64,000 nucleotides of DNA from NCBI GenBank assembly GCA_951812305.1, contig CATOSB010000012.1, forward strand, positions 1 to 64,000, in the 5' to 3' direction. Shown piece by piece: positions 34,750-44,408 of this stretch; the stretch's first letter is position 1; every line of letters starts with the position of its first letter. The stretch is from an uncultured Paracoccaceae bacterium. GTDB lineage: Bacteria; Pseudomonadota; Alphaproteobacteria; Rhodobacterales; Rhodobacteraceae. The notes beneath the pieces were generated by a model. The model had not been told where the DNA came from. It made no database searches and saw only the letters and a list, made by a program, of their open reading frames with translations. The position numbers were made by a program, and so were the translations under genes.

Positions 34750-36111
34750 TTACCTTTTGACTGCGCCCCAGGGGCCGACAGCGGAAATCATCTGTTCCCG
34801 GCTTCGCTTGGGCTTCGGCTTGGATTCTGTAATCGGGGCTGGGGCGTTCATACCGGGTTCGGGGCCGAACAGCGCGGCGCGGGTGCCGGCCTTGTCGACC
34901 TGATATTCGCGCTCAAGAAAATCCGCGACATAGGCCTTTTTCGTGTCGTCCCAGCCCTTGTAGAGGCCATAGAACAACTCTTTGTGGCAGATGAACAATT
35001 GCCTGACATCCAACGGGGCCAGCTCCGCCAGCATCTGGTTGACCAGATCGCGGTATTTATGCGGGCCGCCGCGCAACGTGTAGAAATAGGCCGGGTGCTC
35101 GGACGTGATCTTGGGCCAGTCGCCTTTGGCCTCGACCCAGCGGTGCAGGTCGGCAAGCCCGTGATAGGCCGATGGCAGCTTGTCCCCCATCGCGCGCGCA
35201 ATCATCCGCAGGTCACGACGCGTGGCCTTGGACAGGTCCTCGCCCGTCTCTGCCGCTGCATCGACCACGATAAAATCCATTTTCTGCCGCAGGATCGCGC
35301 CTGCGTCGGCATTGCGCGCTTTCACGATGGGTTCGACCAGATGGTTCAGATCAAAGAACGCCGCGACGCGGTTGCGTTCTTTCATCGAGAAGGCCTCGAT
35401 GGTTTTCGTCTCCGGCGGCTCTTGCGCTGAAACCAGTGCCGGGTGTTCCACATCGCGCCAGAGGTACAACCCGCCGAAATGCGCCGACCAGAAATTCGGC
35501 GTATCAACGGTGATCGGATCAAGATCAATCGGCTGGCGTGTGATGTCGCCGGTCTGTTTGGCGAGGGTGATCATTTCGGCGATCAGAACATCGTCAATCC
35601 AGGCGTCGTCATCATTGCGGAAATGCTCGATCTTGGTCGTCAGTTCGCGGGCATTGGCGACGTCGCCGCCGGTGGTGTCGGCTTCGACCTCGATCCGGCG
35701 GATGTCCAGCAGCCGGTCGGCTGTGTTGACCAGAATGACCGAGTTTTGCAATTCCCCCGCCACCGCGTCCCGCGCAGTCAGTGCGAAAAGCCGGGCTTCG
35801 TTCTCCTCGATAAACTCGCGCAGGATCTGGCGGGAGAAGGAGAATTTGGCGTTGAGCAACGGCGCGGTTTTCTGCTCCAGCGTCAACAGGATGAACTGCC
35901 GGTTGGCGCCGTTGGGGTTGAGATAGAGGTGGTCGTTCAGTTCATGTCCGATTTCGGGGGAGTAGCCCGCGATGTCGATGTGGAAGTCATTCAGTTCGGT
36001 TGTTTTCCCCGTCAAATGCCGCATCGCGCGCTTGTAGCGTTCGACAAGGGCGGGGGAGGACACCTCAACGATGTTCCCAAACATGAGGCCTTTTTCGATG
36101 AGGCGTTTCAT
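34750..36111 (-). CDS. DUF6638-like protein of the AAA-ATPase cluster
   Basis: A 453-aa soluble protein from the ATG at 36111 (the TTG two codons upstream is less likely). No catalytic motif is recognised; it matches what is usually labelled DUF6638 in Rhodobacterales. The first half is mixed (LNPNGANRQFILLTLEQKT), the second largely helical, and the C-terminus is basic and proline-rich (ITESKPKPKRSREQ). It sits between the 88-aa membrane protein and the 127-aa membrane protein, all on the same strand. Confidence 0.65.
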   Translation of the reverse strand: MKRLIEKGLMFGNIVEVSSPALVERYKRAMRHLTGKTTELNDFHIDIAGYSPEIGHELNDHLYLNPNGANRQFILLTLEQKTAPLLNAKFSFSRQILREFIEENEARLFALTARDAVAGELQNSVILVNTADRLLDIRRIEVEADTTGGDVANARELTTKIEHFRNDDDAWIDDVLIAEMITLAKQTGDITRQPIDLDPITVDTPNFWSAHFGGLYLWRDVEHPALVSAQEPPETKTIEAFSMKERNRVAAFFDLNHLVEPIVKARNADAGAILRQKMDFIVVDAAAETGEDLSKATRRDLRMIARAMGDKLPSAYHGLADLHRWVEAKGDWPKITSEHPAYFYTLRGGPHKYRDLVNQMLAELAPLDVRQLFICHKELFYGLYKGWDDTKKAYVADFLEREYQVDKAGTRAALFGPEPGMNAPAPITESKPKPKRSREQMISAVGPWGAVKR

Positions 36112-36234
36112 TGGCAACCCCCAAGGCCGCTATGCGGCCTTGATCGCGCCCGACCCCGCCCCCCAGGGCGGGCGCGATTCTCGCCCCCACCCTCGGTGTC
36201 GGGCGCGATCTTACCCGCTCTGCCTGAACGCCGC

Positions 36235-36618
36235 TCACTCATCCCGCCACATATCCTCACCCTTCCGCGCCTCCACACCCTGCGCCATGCCAAACCACAC
36301 CAACCCCAATATGGGGGCCCAAACGATGGCTGCATAGGCGGAGAAGCCAAAAAAGAACGCTGCCGTGGCCCATGGCCCCTCGGCAAATGCCTCAAAAACG
36401 TCATACCCGCGCATGTGATAGATCACCGCGAACACCCCGGCGCCGACGAGGAACAGGATCCCGCCCGAGGCCCAGATGGTCACCGCCACCTCGGACTGCG
36501 ACCGCGTGTTCCGTTTGACCAGAACCCTGGGCAGGACGATGGCGAGCACGGCCATCAAACCCAGAGGGAAACCGGTGTTCCAGAACCCAATGGGTTCGGC
36601 CTGGATCAACTGGATCAC
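36235..36618 (-). CDS. Hypothetical membrane protein (127 aa)
   Basis: A 127-aa protein with three predicted membrane helices (about 16-34, 48-67 and 84-108), ending in a charged tail (EARKGEDMWRDE). The family is unknown. It follows the direction of the AAA-ATPase cluster. An IS4-type element entered just upstream of its start (target repeat 36646-36654), which separates it from the AAA gene and may alter its transcription. Confidence 0.7.
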   Translation of the reverse strand: MIQLIQAEPIGFWNTGFPLGLMAVLAIVLPRVLVKRNTRSQSEVAVTIWASGGILFLVGAGVFAVIYHMRGYDVFEAFAEGPWATAAFFFGFSAYAAIVWAPILGLVWFGMAQGVEARKGEDMWRDE

Positions 36619-36654
36619 GCGAGGAACCTCCCCCTCGGTCCCCCTCCCACGGGG

Positions 36655-37897
36655 CTATGACATTCACACATCTTGGTTGCCGTCAGTCAGCTTTTCTGAT
36701 TCTCTTGTTGAAAAGGGAGGCAATGATGCAGCAAACGCTTGGGAACTTTGGGGATGCTCGCCTCGAAAAAGGGGGGCCTTGCTTCTGGATAGGCTGGTTG
36801 CAACAGGCGGTGACGGGGTTCGGGTCCGGCGGCTCGGGGGCACGCGGGCGGGCGAGATCCGGTTCACGCGGTTTCTACGCAATCCGGCTGTGACGCTAGA
36901 GGCAATGTGCGATGCGGCCTTTGTTCGGACCCGGGAGGCCTGCGAAGGGCGTGATATTCTGGCAGTGCAGGACACAACGGTAACGCGGTCGAGTGGCGGC
37001 GGTGGCGATTACCTGCATGCGATGATCGCGGTGGATGCGCGGGATGGCGCTGTCCCGGGGGCGCTGGATGCAACGTTTTGCGAGCGTGACACCGGCCAAC
37101 GTGCGACCCGGCATGCGCGTGCCTTCGAAGACAAAGAAAGCCACCGCTGGCTGGCGGCCACCGAGCGTGCGGGCGAGATCGCCGGGGCTGGGCGGATCAC
37201 GATGGTGGCGGATCGCGAGGCCGATATTTTCGACCTGTTTGCGCGCAGGCCCCAAAATGTGGAGTTGATCGTTAGGGCCAATCACAACCGCACGCTTGAG
37301 GGCGGTGATAAGATAGCCGAATGGATTGCCGCCATGCCGAGGCTGGGCACGACCCTGCTCACTCTTCCCAAGAGCCCGGGGCGGGCCGCCCGCGACGCCA
37401 GGCTGTCGATCCGGTTTGGCCAGGCAACCATGAAGCCGCCGAAAAGATTGGAAAAAACGACATCTGCACCGGTCACTCTCACCTATATCGACCTGCGCGA
37501 GGAAACACCGCCTGACGGCGTCAAACCCGTACACTGGCGTTTGCTGACGAGCTACGACATCATCAATGTCACCGACGCTTTGGACGTCGCCGAGCGCTAT
37601 GGCCGGTGCCTGCGTCCGCTGACCGATGCCTTCGATGCCGCCGATCAACCTCTGCTGGAGGCGCTCAGCGCAGACCTCGAGGGCAAGACAGACCGACAGA
37701 AAAACCCCCACCCCAAAGGCAGCCTCGCTTTCGCCTCGTGGGTCTGCGCAAGGTTGGGCGGCTGGACCGGATACTATGGAAAACCAGGGCCTATTGTAAT
37801 CCTGTCAGGTTGGACCGAGTTCCAATCCATCAAACACGGCGCGTATATCGCAGAGAGTATACATCACCGTGCATCGTGAGATGTGTGAATCTTATAG
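36655..37897 (+). mobile_element. IS4-family (IS50-like) element, defective
   Basis: Terminal repeats are CTATGACATTCACACATCT (36655 on) and CTATAAGATTCACACATCT read inward from 37897. A perfect 9-bp duplication CCCACGGGG lies at 36646-36654 and 37898-37906, the size made by Tn5/IS50-type IS4 elements. The length is 1243 bp. The transposase inside is frameshifted and internally deleted, so it needs a helper. Confidence 0.9.
36723..37879 (+). pseudogene. IS4-family transposase, frameshifted and internally deleted
   Basis: Begins MMQQTLGNFGDARLEK (the Tn5-type DNA-binding start), then the frame changes at an A5G6 run (about 36766-36776), after which RKRGALLLDRLVATGG continues. The DDE region has ILAVQDTTVTR and MVADREADIFDL. 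After VAERYGR the protein jumps to CLRPLTDAFDAADQP; the Y-(2)-R-(3)-E-(6)-K block that carries the third catalytic acid in this family is absent. Length is about 385 aa against roughly 450 expected. Confidence 0.82.
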
Positions 37898-37938
37898 CCC
37901 ACGGGGAGGGGGAAGCGGCACCCTAACGGTTCGTGCTT

Positions 37939-37960
37939 CCCCCCTCCGTTTCGGAGGGGG
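37939..37960. terminator. Hairpin downstream of the AAA-ATPase gene
   Basis: A perfect stem CCCCCTCCG/CGGAGGGGG with a TTT loop between the IS4-type element and the stop codon at 37976. There is no clear T-run on the minus strand, so its strength is unknown. Confidence 0.5.
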
Positions 37961-39526
37961 AGAGGGGAAGCTGTTTCAGTCACCTTTGCGCTCCACATAC
38001 CGCCGCTTTGCCTCTTCCGTGCGCCCAAAATCGCGCACCATATTCTCAATCGCCACCTCATCGGATTTGTCGGCATAGCGGAACTCGGAATCCGCGTAGC
38101 GGTTCACCTCCTGTATCACCATCTCCATCGTGATCGGCTGGCGCAGGTCCGCGATCATGTCCCGCTTCTCGTCGTAACTTTTGAACAGGAACAGGTCCGG
38201 TTCCTCCATCCATTCATTGGGCAGTTCAAAATCCATCGCCCGCACCTTCACCGCGTCCGTGATGTTCTTGATCGCGCGCCCCGTGAACCGTGCGTCCGCT
38301 TCCTGAATGCCCTTCAGATACGTCCCGACCTTGGCGATAGTATCGAGGTCGCCGATCTCGGAAGACACCCGTTCCCAGACATTCAGCAACCCTTCTTCAT
38401 GCGGTTTCCCATGCCCTTCAAACGAGGCTGCAACCGCCTTCTTGATCTCCTGGGCCGCATATAACTCATGATCCCCCAGCGGGATGTCATGGTTCTTGCC
38501 CATCAACAGCGCGAGAATGTCGATATAGTCGTCCCGCGTGATCGGCCCGTCGACCAGAAACCGCGCCCCGGCGCGCTGACGCAGGGCGTCGTCGACATTC
38601 TCGGGGTAGTTCGAGAACATGCCAAAGGTGCAATTCCCGCGCACCACGGTGTTGGCGCCTGCAAAAGCCTCCATAAACACCGCCGTCACCTCTTGCTGAC
38701 CTGCGCTTGACTGGCGGTCGCCACGCTTGCCTGCGATCTGGTCGATGTCATCGATGGTGCCAAAGCCAATGACGGCCGGGTCCAGCACATTCTGGATAAA
38801 CGCCTTGGCGTTCTGGCCGGATTTACCCTGATAACTGTCGATATTGTCGATGCCGAAATTCTGATAGCGGAAGGCGTACCCGGCGGTTTCGCAATAGCCG
38901 TTAATCAGCCCCGCCATCATCTGGATCAGCGTCGTCTTCCCCGTCCCCGGCGCGCCATCGCCCATGAAGGTGAAGATGAACCCGCCGAGTTCCGCAAACG
39001 GGTTCAGACGCCGTTCAAAGTCATAGGCCATGAGCATCTTGGCCAGTTTCATCGACTGATATTTCGCGATGTGGTTGCCGACGACCTGATGCGGTTCCTT
39101 GAACTGCATGGTGATCTTTGACCCGCGTGCCTTGTGGCTGGGGGTGAAGCCCTGAATGGTGAAATCATCCGCCTCGACGCGGTAGGTAACGGATGTAAAC
39201 GCCTCCAGCCGCGGCGCGGTCTGGGCGCGAAGCGAGAGCTTCTCCATCAGCATCTCGGCATAGGCCAGGCATGTCGCGACCAGCTTGTCCTCGCTATCGC
39301 TGAATTTCTCGATGTCCTGATCCAGTTCCCACAGGCAACCATGCAGGCCCAGCTGAGCGTTGTCGGTCAAAACCTCCTCCACCCCGCCGATCTCAACGGT
39401 GGTCTCGGTCGCCGAGGGCGCCAGCAAAAACGCCAACCCGTTGGCAAAGGAATACATCACCGCCAGCGCCTCGGCCGCCAGCAGGTCGCTGAATTCACTC
39501 GATTTCCCTTTGGGCAATCTCCCCTC

Positions 39527-40767
39527 TAGTCCCTCGCTTCGCATGATTTGACGTTGTGATATTTTTCTGAATCACTCTGCTATAGATTTTGGGAGGGTAT
39601 TGAGATGTCAAAATGTGGTCGTGCTGTGAAGTATGTTGTTCGACTGAATGCTGGTGAGCGGTTGCAGCTTGAGGATATGATCCGCACGGGTCGGCAGGCG
39701 GCGTATCGACTGCTCAAGGCGCGGATATTGCTCAAGGCAGATGTATCTTCAGACAGTGGCGGCTGGGATGACGAGCGGATTGCAGAAGCTTTGGAGACCA
39801 GTGTTTCCACAGTATTCCGTACCCGCCGCCAGGTTGTGGAAGAAGGCCTTGAGGCGGCTCTGGGTCGCAAAAAGCAGAAGACCCCGTCCACGCCAGCAAT
39901 CTTTGATGGAACCGCTGAGGCGAAGCTCATTGCGTTGGCCTGTTCGGAACCACCGGAGGGTCACGCGCGCTGGTCTTTGCGTCTTCTGGAAACGCGCGTG
40001 GTCGAATTGGGCATCGTTGAAGCAGCCAGCGACAGCACGATCCATCGGGTGCTCAAAAAAACGCGCTCAAACCGCACAAGAGCCGCTATTGGGTGATCCC
40101 TCCGAAAGCCAATGCAGGTTTTGTTGCTGCGATGGAAGATGTGCTGGAAGTCTACACGCGCCCCTATGATCCGGCCCGCCCGCTGGTTTGCCTTGACGAG
40201 ACCAGCAAGCAGCTGACCTTTGAGACCCGTACGCCGATCCCAATCCGGCCGGGGCGCGAAGCCCGTTTCGACTATGAATACGAGCGCGCGGGTGTGGCCA
40301 GCCTGTTCATGTTGTTTGCCCCGCTTGAAGGCTGGCGCCATGTTGCCGTTCGAGACCGCCGAACCGCCATCGATTTTGCCCACATTCTCAAGGACCTCGC
40401 CGACACCCACTTCCCCAAGGCTGACCGGATTACACTGGTTCAGGACAATCTCAACACCCACAACCCGGCGTCGTTATACAAGGCCTTTCCACCTGATGAA
40501 GCCCGTCGCATTGTCGAACGGTTTGAGTGGCACTTCACGCCCAAACACGGCTCCTGGCTCAACATCGCAGAATGTGAACTCAGCACACTTGCGCGTCAAT
40601 GTCTCGACCGCCGCATTCCTGATCGCAACACCTTGGCCAATGAAGCAAAGGCATGGGAAACCGAGCGAAACACCGCATCCGCAAAGGTGACATGGCGATT
40701 CTCAACTAAAGACGCACGCATCAAACTTGCTCACCTTTACCCGCAAATCGGATGAATCAAGGGACTA
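39527..40767 (+). mobile_element. IS630-family element with a frameshifted transposase, inside the AAA gene
   Basis: Bounded by TA at 39527-39528 and 40766-40767. Terminal repeats GTCCCTCGCTTCGCATGAT and GTCCCTTGATTCATCCGAT (read inward) are imperfect over about 26 bp. Removing the element and one TA restores the AAA reading frame exactly, which fixes the ends. Confidence 0.92.
39605..40755 (+). CDS. IS630 family transposase, two frames joined at an A7 slip site
   Basis: Frame 1 (39605-40096, 163 aa) holds the HTH and ends soon after VLKKTRSN; frame 2 (through PPKANAGFVAAMEDVLEVY to 40755) holds the DDE residues (LVCLDETSKQL, ITLVQDNLNTH, SWLNIAECEL). A run of seven A's at about 40057-40063 allows a -1 slip that reads LKKNALKPHKSRYWVIPP, the usual sequence of this subgroup. 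This is probably programmed frameshifting rather than decay. The ATG at 39605 follows GGGAGGG. Confidence 0.8.
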
Positions 40768-41164
40768 GGTTCTCTTTCTTCAGTTCCACCAATCCGGTGG
40801 CCTGCCCGAACGCATCCCCTACCGCCAGCGAAATTGCCAAGGCCCGCCGCAAACTCTGCATCACCACCGCCTGCACCGGCGAGACCAGCGCGTCGCCGCC
40901 ATCCGCCGCTTCGATCCGCTCCAAAATCCGCACACCTTCCGGCCGTGCCGTCGACCTTCCGACCAGCCCCGGCGTGGTCGACCGGAATCGCCGCCGTGTT
41001 CCAACACCGGATGACCGCTCTGCCACCGGGTTGGCAACAGCGGCCGCGATCCGGGGCGTGTGGTCGAATCCGTCCAGCATCGCCACCGCCGCATCGTAAT
41101 GCGCGACAATTTCTTCCTCGCGCAGCTCCATCTTATTGCCTGAAATGCTCATGAATTGTCCATC

Positions 41165-41215
41165 TTCTCTTTGGTCTCAAATACGGCGGGGGAGTTTGAG
41201 GGGGCTGGCCCCCTC
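41165..41215. terminator. G-rich hairpin plus conserved tail motif, site 2
   Basis: An 8-bp stem GAGGGGGC/GCCCCCTC with a 2-base loop (41198-41215) lies beside TTGGTCTCAAATACGGCGG (41171-41189). The motif is read on the minus strand and follows the 375-aa gene. See the related sites at 3406 and 52555. Confidence 0.6.
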
Positions 41216-41273
41216 ATAGGGCACGAAGTGCCAGACCTGTGCGCAGAAAGCGCGCAATCTAACAGCGTCCCCC

Positions 41274-42401
41274 TCACCGATAACTCACCACCTGACCACC
41301 GTCTGATACAACGAACTTGCGCACCTGCCCAAATCCCGGCGGGTTCTTTTCTGCCAGCACCTGATAGGGTCGCGCGGGCATAATGATGGCGCGTTCGGTG
41401 CGGGTGGCGCCGGTGTCGACACCGCGGCCAGAAAACGGATCCAATGCAAAGATCTCGCGTTCTACCGTCCCGAACCAGCCAGAACGTTCCTGTTCCACCC
41501 GCTCGCTTTCCAACGCTTCCTCGGTCCAGCTCAGGGCCCAGTCCTGACCCGCCGGTGCGCGCGCCTCTTCGAGCACTTCGCGCAATGGGCCACGCTGTCG
41601 AGTGAACGCGCTGGAATACATCGGCCCGACATGAAACCGGCGCAAGGATTTGGGGTGCAGGTCGTCGAAATCCGTGTCGAACCCTTTGGCGATCGTCACC
41701 AGTTTCAGCCCGCCCACGGCCTGCGCCATCAGGTGCCTTTGCACTTCCGGCCAGCGCCGGTCATCCACCGGCAGGCCTCGCCGCCCGCTGTCTTCCAGCG
41801 TCATCAGGTAAAGCGTCGGCAGATTGACCTGAGAATCAAAAACCGCCCACCAGATCAGATACCTGCGGCGCCCGTCGGGCAGGTTTTCCAGCCACTGCGC
41901 CTGCGGATGGTTCTGCGCCCAAAACAACCCGCCTGCCTGCCGCGCCTCGTAGTATAACCGCTGCGACATGGCGAATTGCAGGCGTGTGGGGATCATCTGT
42001 TCGCCGACGATCTGCCCGATCATCGCGTCTTTCAGCGCGTCGGCACTCATCATGCCTTCGAGGTGTTTGTCGACCTCCTGGGAGTCATTTGACATGGTCA
42101 AGACTTCACGAAACGTCGGAAACCCGCTTTCCACGCGGTCGATGTCGAGCACGCCGAGGCTGCGTTCCGCCCGCCCGGTCATCAGATATTTCAACCCCAG
42201 CGCCCCAAAAGTCGCCCCGATCATCTGCACATAGGTGCCCAATACCCGCGCCTCCAGCTTCGTCAGCCGCCCCTCACGCTGCATCTCTGCCGCCACGCGG
42301 GTCAGATGTCCGGTGATCGCTGCGAACTTCGCAAAATATCGCCGCGCGGCATGGGTGTCCTCGATGCCGGCATGGTCTTTGGTGAGGTCGAGGTCGGTCA
42401 T
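41274..42401 (-). CDS. Hypothetical protein of the AAA-ATPase cluster (375 aa)
   Basis: A 375-aa protein from the ATG at 42401 (a TTG one codon upstream exists). No family recognised. It has a helical N-terminal part with one amphipathic or weakly hydrophobic segment (ARVLGTYVQMIGATFGALGLKYLM, about 48-71) and a C-terminal part of mixed character (FALDPFSGRGVDTGATRTERAII). No signal peptide, Cys pair or nucleotide motif is seen. It lies 121 bases upstream of the split AAA gene on the same strand. Confidence 0.6.
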   Translation of the reverse strand: MTDLDLTKDHAGIEDTHAARRYFAKFAAITGHLTRVAAEMQREGRLTKLEARVLGTYVQMIGATFGALGLKYLMTGRAERSLGVLDIDRVESGFPTFREVLTMSNDSQEVDKHLEGMMSADALKDAMIGQIVGEQMIPTRLQFAMSQRLYYEARQAGGLFWAQNHPQAQWLENLPDGRRRYLIWWAVFDSQVNLPTLYLMTLEDSGRRGLPVDDRRWPEVQRHLMAQAVGGLKLVTIAKGFDTDFDDLHPKSLRRFHVGPMYSSAFTRQRGPLREVLEEARAPAGQDWALSWTEEALESERVEQERSGWFGTVEREIFALDPFSGRGVDTGATRTERAIIMPARPYQVLAEKNPPGFGQVRKFVVSDGGQVVSYR

Positions 42402-42509
42402 CAAACAGCACTTTCAGCCGTGGCGCTTGTGTCACGGCCAACGCCCGTCCCGCCCGTCTGGGCGGGCGCTTTACGCCCACGCACGGGACGCGCGCTGGCC
42501 TGTAATAAG

Positions 42510-42734
42510 TCAATCGTCATTCGTCTTTTCTTTTCGTTTCCCGGCCCACCAATAAACTGCGCCCACCAACACAATCGCCACGATCCCCAACTGCCAGTTC
42601 AGCGCGTTATCGTTGAAGATGTGCGGGTAGAGCTCGTCCAATCCGAAAATCGGCGCGATGGAATAGGCTGCGAAGATCGCCACAGTCATGGCCACGAGGA
42701 TGGCCATTAGCACTTTTTGCCGCGCGTCATTCAA
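42510..42734 (-). CDS. Small membrane protein (about 74 aa)
   Basis: Starts at a TTG (42734) that overlaps the stop of the 75-aa gene upstream; an internal ATG at 42707 is an alternative. Two hydrophobic helices (VLMAILVAMTVAIFAAYSIA and LGIVAIVLVGAVYWWAG) flank a short loop, and the tail is KRKEKTNDD. The reading upstream of 42734 is a shadow of the neighbour. Unknown function; membrane partner of the cluster. Confidence 0.6.
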   Translation of the reverse strand: MNDARQKVLMAILVAMTVAIFAAYSIAPIFGLDELYPHIFNDNALNWQLGIVAIVLVGAVYWWAGKRKEKTNDD

Positions 42735-42954
42735 ACCCGTCGCCACCTGTATCGTTGAGAGACCCGATTGGCCCTCCGCTCTCAGAAATGGGTGTCGAGT
42801 CGGAGGACCACGAACCGACCCACCACGTAGCGAAGGAAAAGCCCAACAAAATTGCGCCGGGGAGAAAGGCCGCCCACCCTGCACCGGCGGCAATCGCAGA
42901 GCCGACCCCGAGAAGCCCCAGCAATCCCGTAATAATCCCGGCCAGCCGTGTCAT
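42727..42954 (-). CDS. Small membrane protein (75 aa)
   Basis: Starts at the ATG at 42954, overlapping the 99-aa gene's stop by 4 bases. A glycine-rich helix pair (IITGLLGLLGVGSAIAAGAGW and AFLPGAILLGFSFATWWVG) is followed by a Ser/Gly/Asp-rich tail. No family recognised. The 4-base overlaps at both ends show it is part of an operon. Confidence 0.65.
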   Translation of the reverse strand: MTRLAGIITGLLGLLGVGSAIAAGAGWAAFLPGAILLGFSFATWWVGSWSSDSTPISESGGPIGSLNDTGGDGFE

Positions 42955-43250
42955 TTCGCGTTCGGAACCTCGCAATAATTGTTGGGCGCCTCGTTGGAAA
43001 GTGTATCGATACAGCGGAAATAGAACGACCCTTCCCACCGATCGCATGGGTTGCCGTACCAGAAGGTGATCAGCTTTGGCTCCTCCCCAGCAATGGTCGT
43101 GGTCCCACGCAGCTCAACTTCGCAACGCGCCAGTTCAGCAGAAGTTTCCAGCACCCGGTTCCAGGTCAATTCCTCGCCATAGGCCAGTGTGGTAAAACAC
43201 CCGACGAAGCCCAGACTGCAAACCCAGAGCCTGCGCAAATCAACCCCCAT
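42951..43250 (-). CDS. Exported small protein (99 aa)
   Basis: The ATG at 43250 gives a protein with a signal peptide (about 1-24, RRLWVCSLGFVGCFTTLAYG) and a small periplasmic domain with four cysteines (AELARCEVEL, YGNPCDRWEG, YFRCIDTLS, NNYCEVPN) that may form two disulfides. It is not recognised. It overlaps the coiled-coil gene by 11 bases upstream and the 75-aa gene by 4 downstream. Confidence 0.7.
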   Translation of the reverse strand: MGVDLRRLWVCSLGFVGCFTTLAYGEELTWNRVLETSAELARCEVELRGTTTIAGEEPKLITFWYGNPCDRWEGSFYFRCIDTLSNEAPNNYCEVPNAK

Positions 43251-44094
43251 ACAAATTCTTGTCATGCTTCTCGACGATCTCCTGGAACCGGCGGGCAAAG
43301 CGTTCATCCGCCTTGGCCTTTTGTTCGAGCACCGTGCGGGCGAACACCATGTGGTCCTCATGCGCCTCCATCATCTCGGCCATGCGCTGGTTGGTGGCGG
43401 TGCCGATGGCGGCCATGGCGGCCTGGGCCTCTTTGTCGGTTTGCACGCCGATTTCGTTGATACGGTGGGCGACGTCCTGCTGCTGCGCGGTTTTCAGCGA
43501 CTTGGTCAGCGCGTCATACAAAACGACCCGCTGCTTGGTATCCGTCTGCAGCTTGTTAATCAAAACCATCTGCGTGGCGGCCTGATTTTGCAGGGAATCC
43601 ACCCAAGATTTGCCCTTTTCGATATATCTTTCAAGAGTTTGACTCTTGGCCAATTTCACCTGCTCGTCCTGAACCATCTCGTTGTATTTCTGGTTCAATT
43701 CGGCCAGTTCGGTTTCCAGCTTGGTGCGGGCGGTGGCGTCCTGTTCCACCGAAATCTTGTTTTCCAGCTCGATGATCTTGGGGTCCATCGCCAGAATATC
43801 GGCGCGCAGGGTTTCCAACTCACCAACTGTGAATTCACGATCATCCAGCGTTTCGGTCAGGTTGCCCTCGACCTTGTCCTTGTGCTCGTTCAACACATTC
43901 AGCTGGCCTTCCAGCAGTGAGACAATCGTGTCCGACTTCCCGATAAGATCCTGTAACTTGTCGTCAATATTCGCCGTGCGCATCCGTTCCTGACGCAGGG
44001 ATTCCGAACGGCCCTTTGAAAATACGCCAACAAAACTTTCCCATCCGGTCTTTGAACGCATCTGTTCAAAGTCCTGGCTAAACGCTGCGGTCAC
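43240..44094 (-). CDS. Coiled-coil protein of the AAA-ATPase cluster
   Basis: A 284-aa, almost fully helical, charged protein without Cys motif or membrane segment. The central part (LETLRADILAMDPKIIELENKIS, then a run of heptads to about residue 190) is a predicted coiled coil. The arrangement recalls TelA-type toxic-anion resistance proteins in a very general way, without a diagnostic motif. The start is a GTG at 44094 that overlaps the preceding 74-aa gene's stop (ATGTGA). It could be a scaffold or substrate of the neighbouring ATPase. Confidence 0.65.
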   Translation of the reverse strand: MTAAFSQDFEQMRSKTGWESFVGVFSKGRSESLRQERMRTANIDDKLQDLIGKSDTIVSLLEGQLNVLNEHKDKVEGNLTETLDDREFTVGELETLRADILAMDPKIIELENKISVEQDATARTKLETELAELNQKYNEMVQDEQVKLAKSQTLERYIEKGKSWVDSLQNQAATQMVLINKLQTDTKQRVVLYDALTKSLKTAQQQDVAHRINEIGVQTDKEAQAAMAAIGTATNQRMAEMMEAHEDHMVFARTVLEQKAKADERFARRFQEIVEKHDKNLYGG

Positions 44095-44315
44095 ATCTCG
44101 AGCCCCATGATCAGCTCGGCAATATTTGCGTCCATCAGCTTGGTATGGGCGTGCACGTCGTCCAGCGACGCATTCTCGATATCGATCGCGATATCGTCGC
44201 CCACTTTGTATTTTTCACGCGCGGCATCAATCTTGCCCGTCAGTTCTGAAATCTTCGCCTGCGCGGTGGCCACTTGCTCCTGGCTTTCGCGCACCTGTTC
44301 CTCAAAATTGCTCAT
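44091..44315 (-). CDS. Small coiled-coil protein (74 aa)
   Basis: The ATG at 44315 begins MSNFEEQVRESQEQVATAQ, a heptad-type amphipathic helix that runs to about residue 40, followed by an acidic segment (DDIAIDIENASLDD). No family recognised. It ends overlapping the GTG of the 284-aa coiled-coil gene and probably pairs with it. Confidence 0.65.
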   Translation of the reverse strand: MSNFEEQVRESQEQVATAQAKISELTGKIDAAREKYKVGDDIAIDIENASLDDVHAHTKLMDANIAELIMGLEM

Positions 44316-44408
44316 CACTCTCCTCGTCGGTCTCACATTGGCGATATATAGGTGATCTTTAACGATATTTCAGGGCCGCGTCACTGGTTTCTCGTTCAAT
44401 TGGCCGCG

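Larger units (their letters stand above)
37976..41152 (-). pseudogene. AAA-family ATPase gene split by an IS630 insertion
   Basis: The 5' part (41152-40766) encodes MSISGNKMELREEEIVAHYD... to LKKENL, and the 3' part (39526-37976) continues EGRLPKGKSSEFSDLL. Joining at the shared TA restores one frame of about 645 residues. The ATPase core has Walker A GDGAPGTGKTT, a Walker B-like FGTIDDIDQIAG, a sensor-type MFSNYP and RQRAGARFLVDG as a possible arginine finger. The C-terminus is helical. It is the central ATPase of the minus-strand cluster; the ORF at 39544 takes its first codons from the IS and is not a native start. Confidence 0.9.

Noticed and set aside
35443-36660. A 405-aa plus-strand ORF over DUF6638
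   Set aside because: It is a shadow with Pro/Arg/His-rich composition opposite two minus-strand genes.
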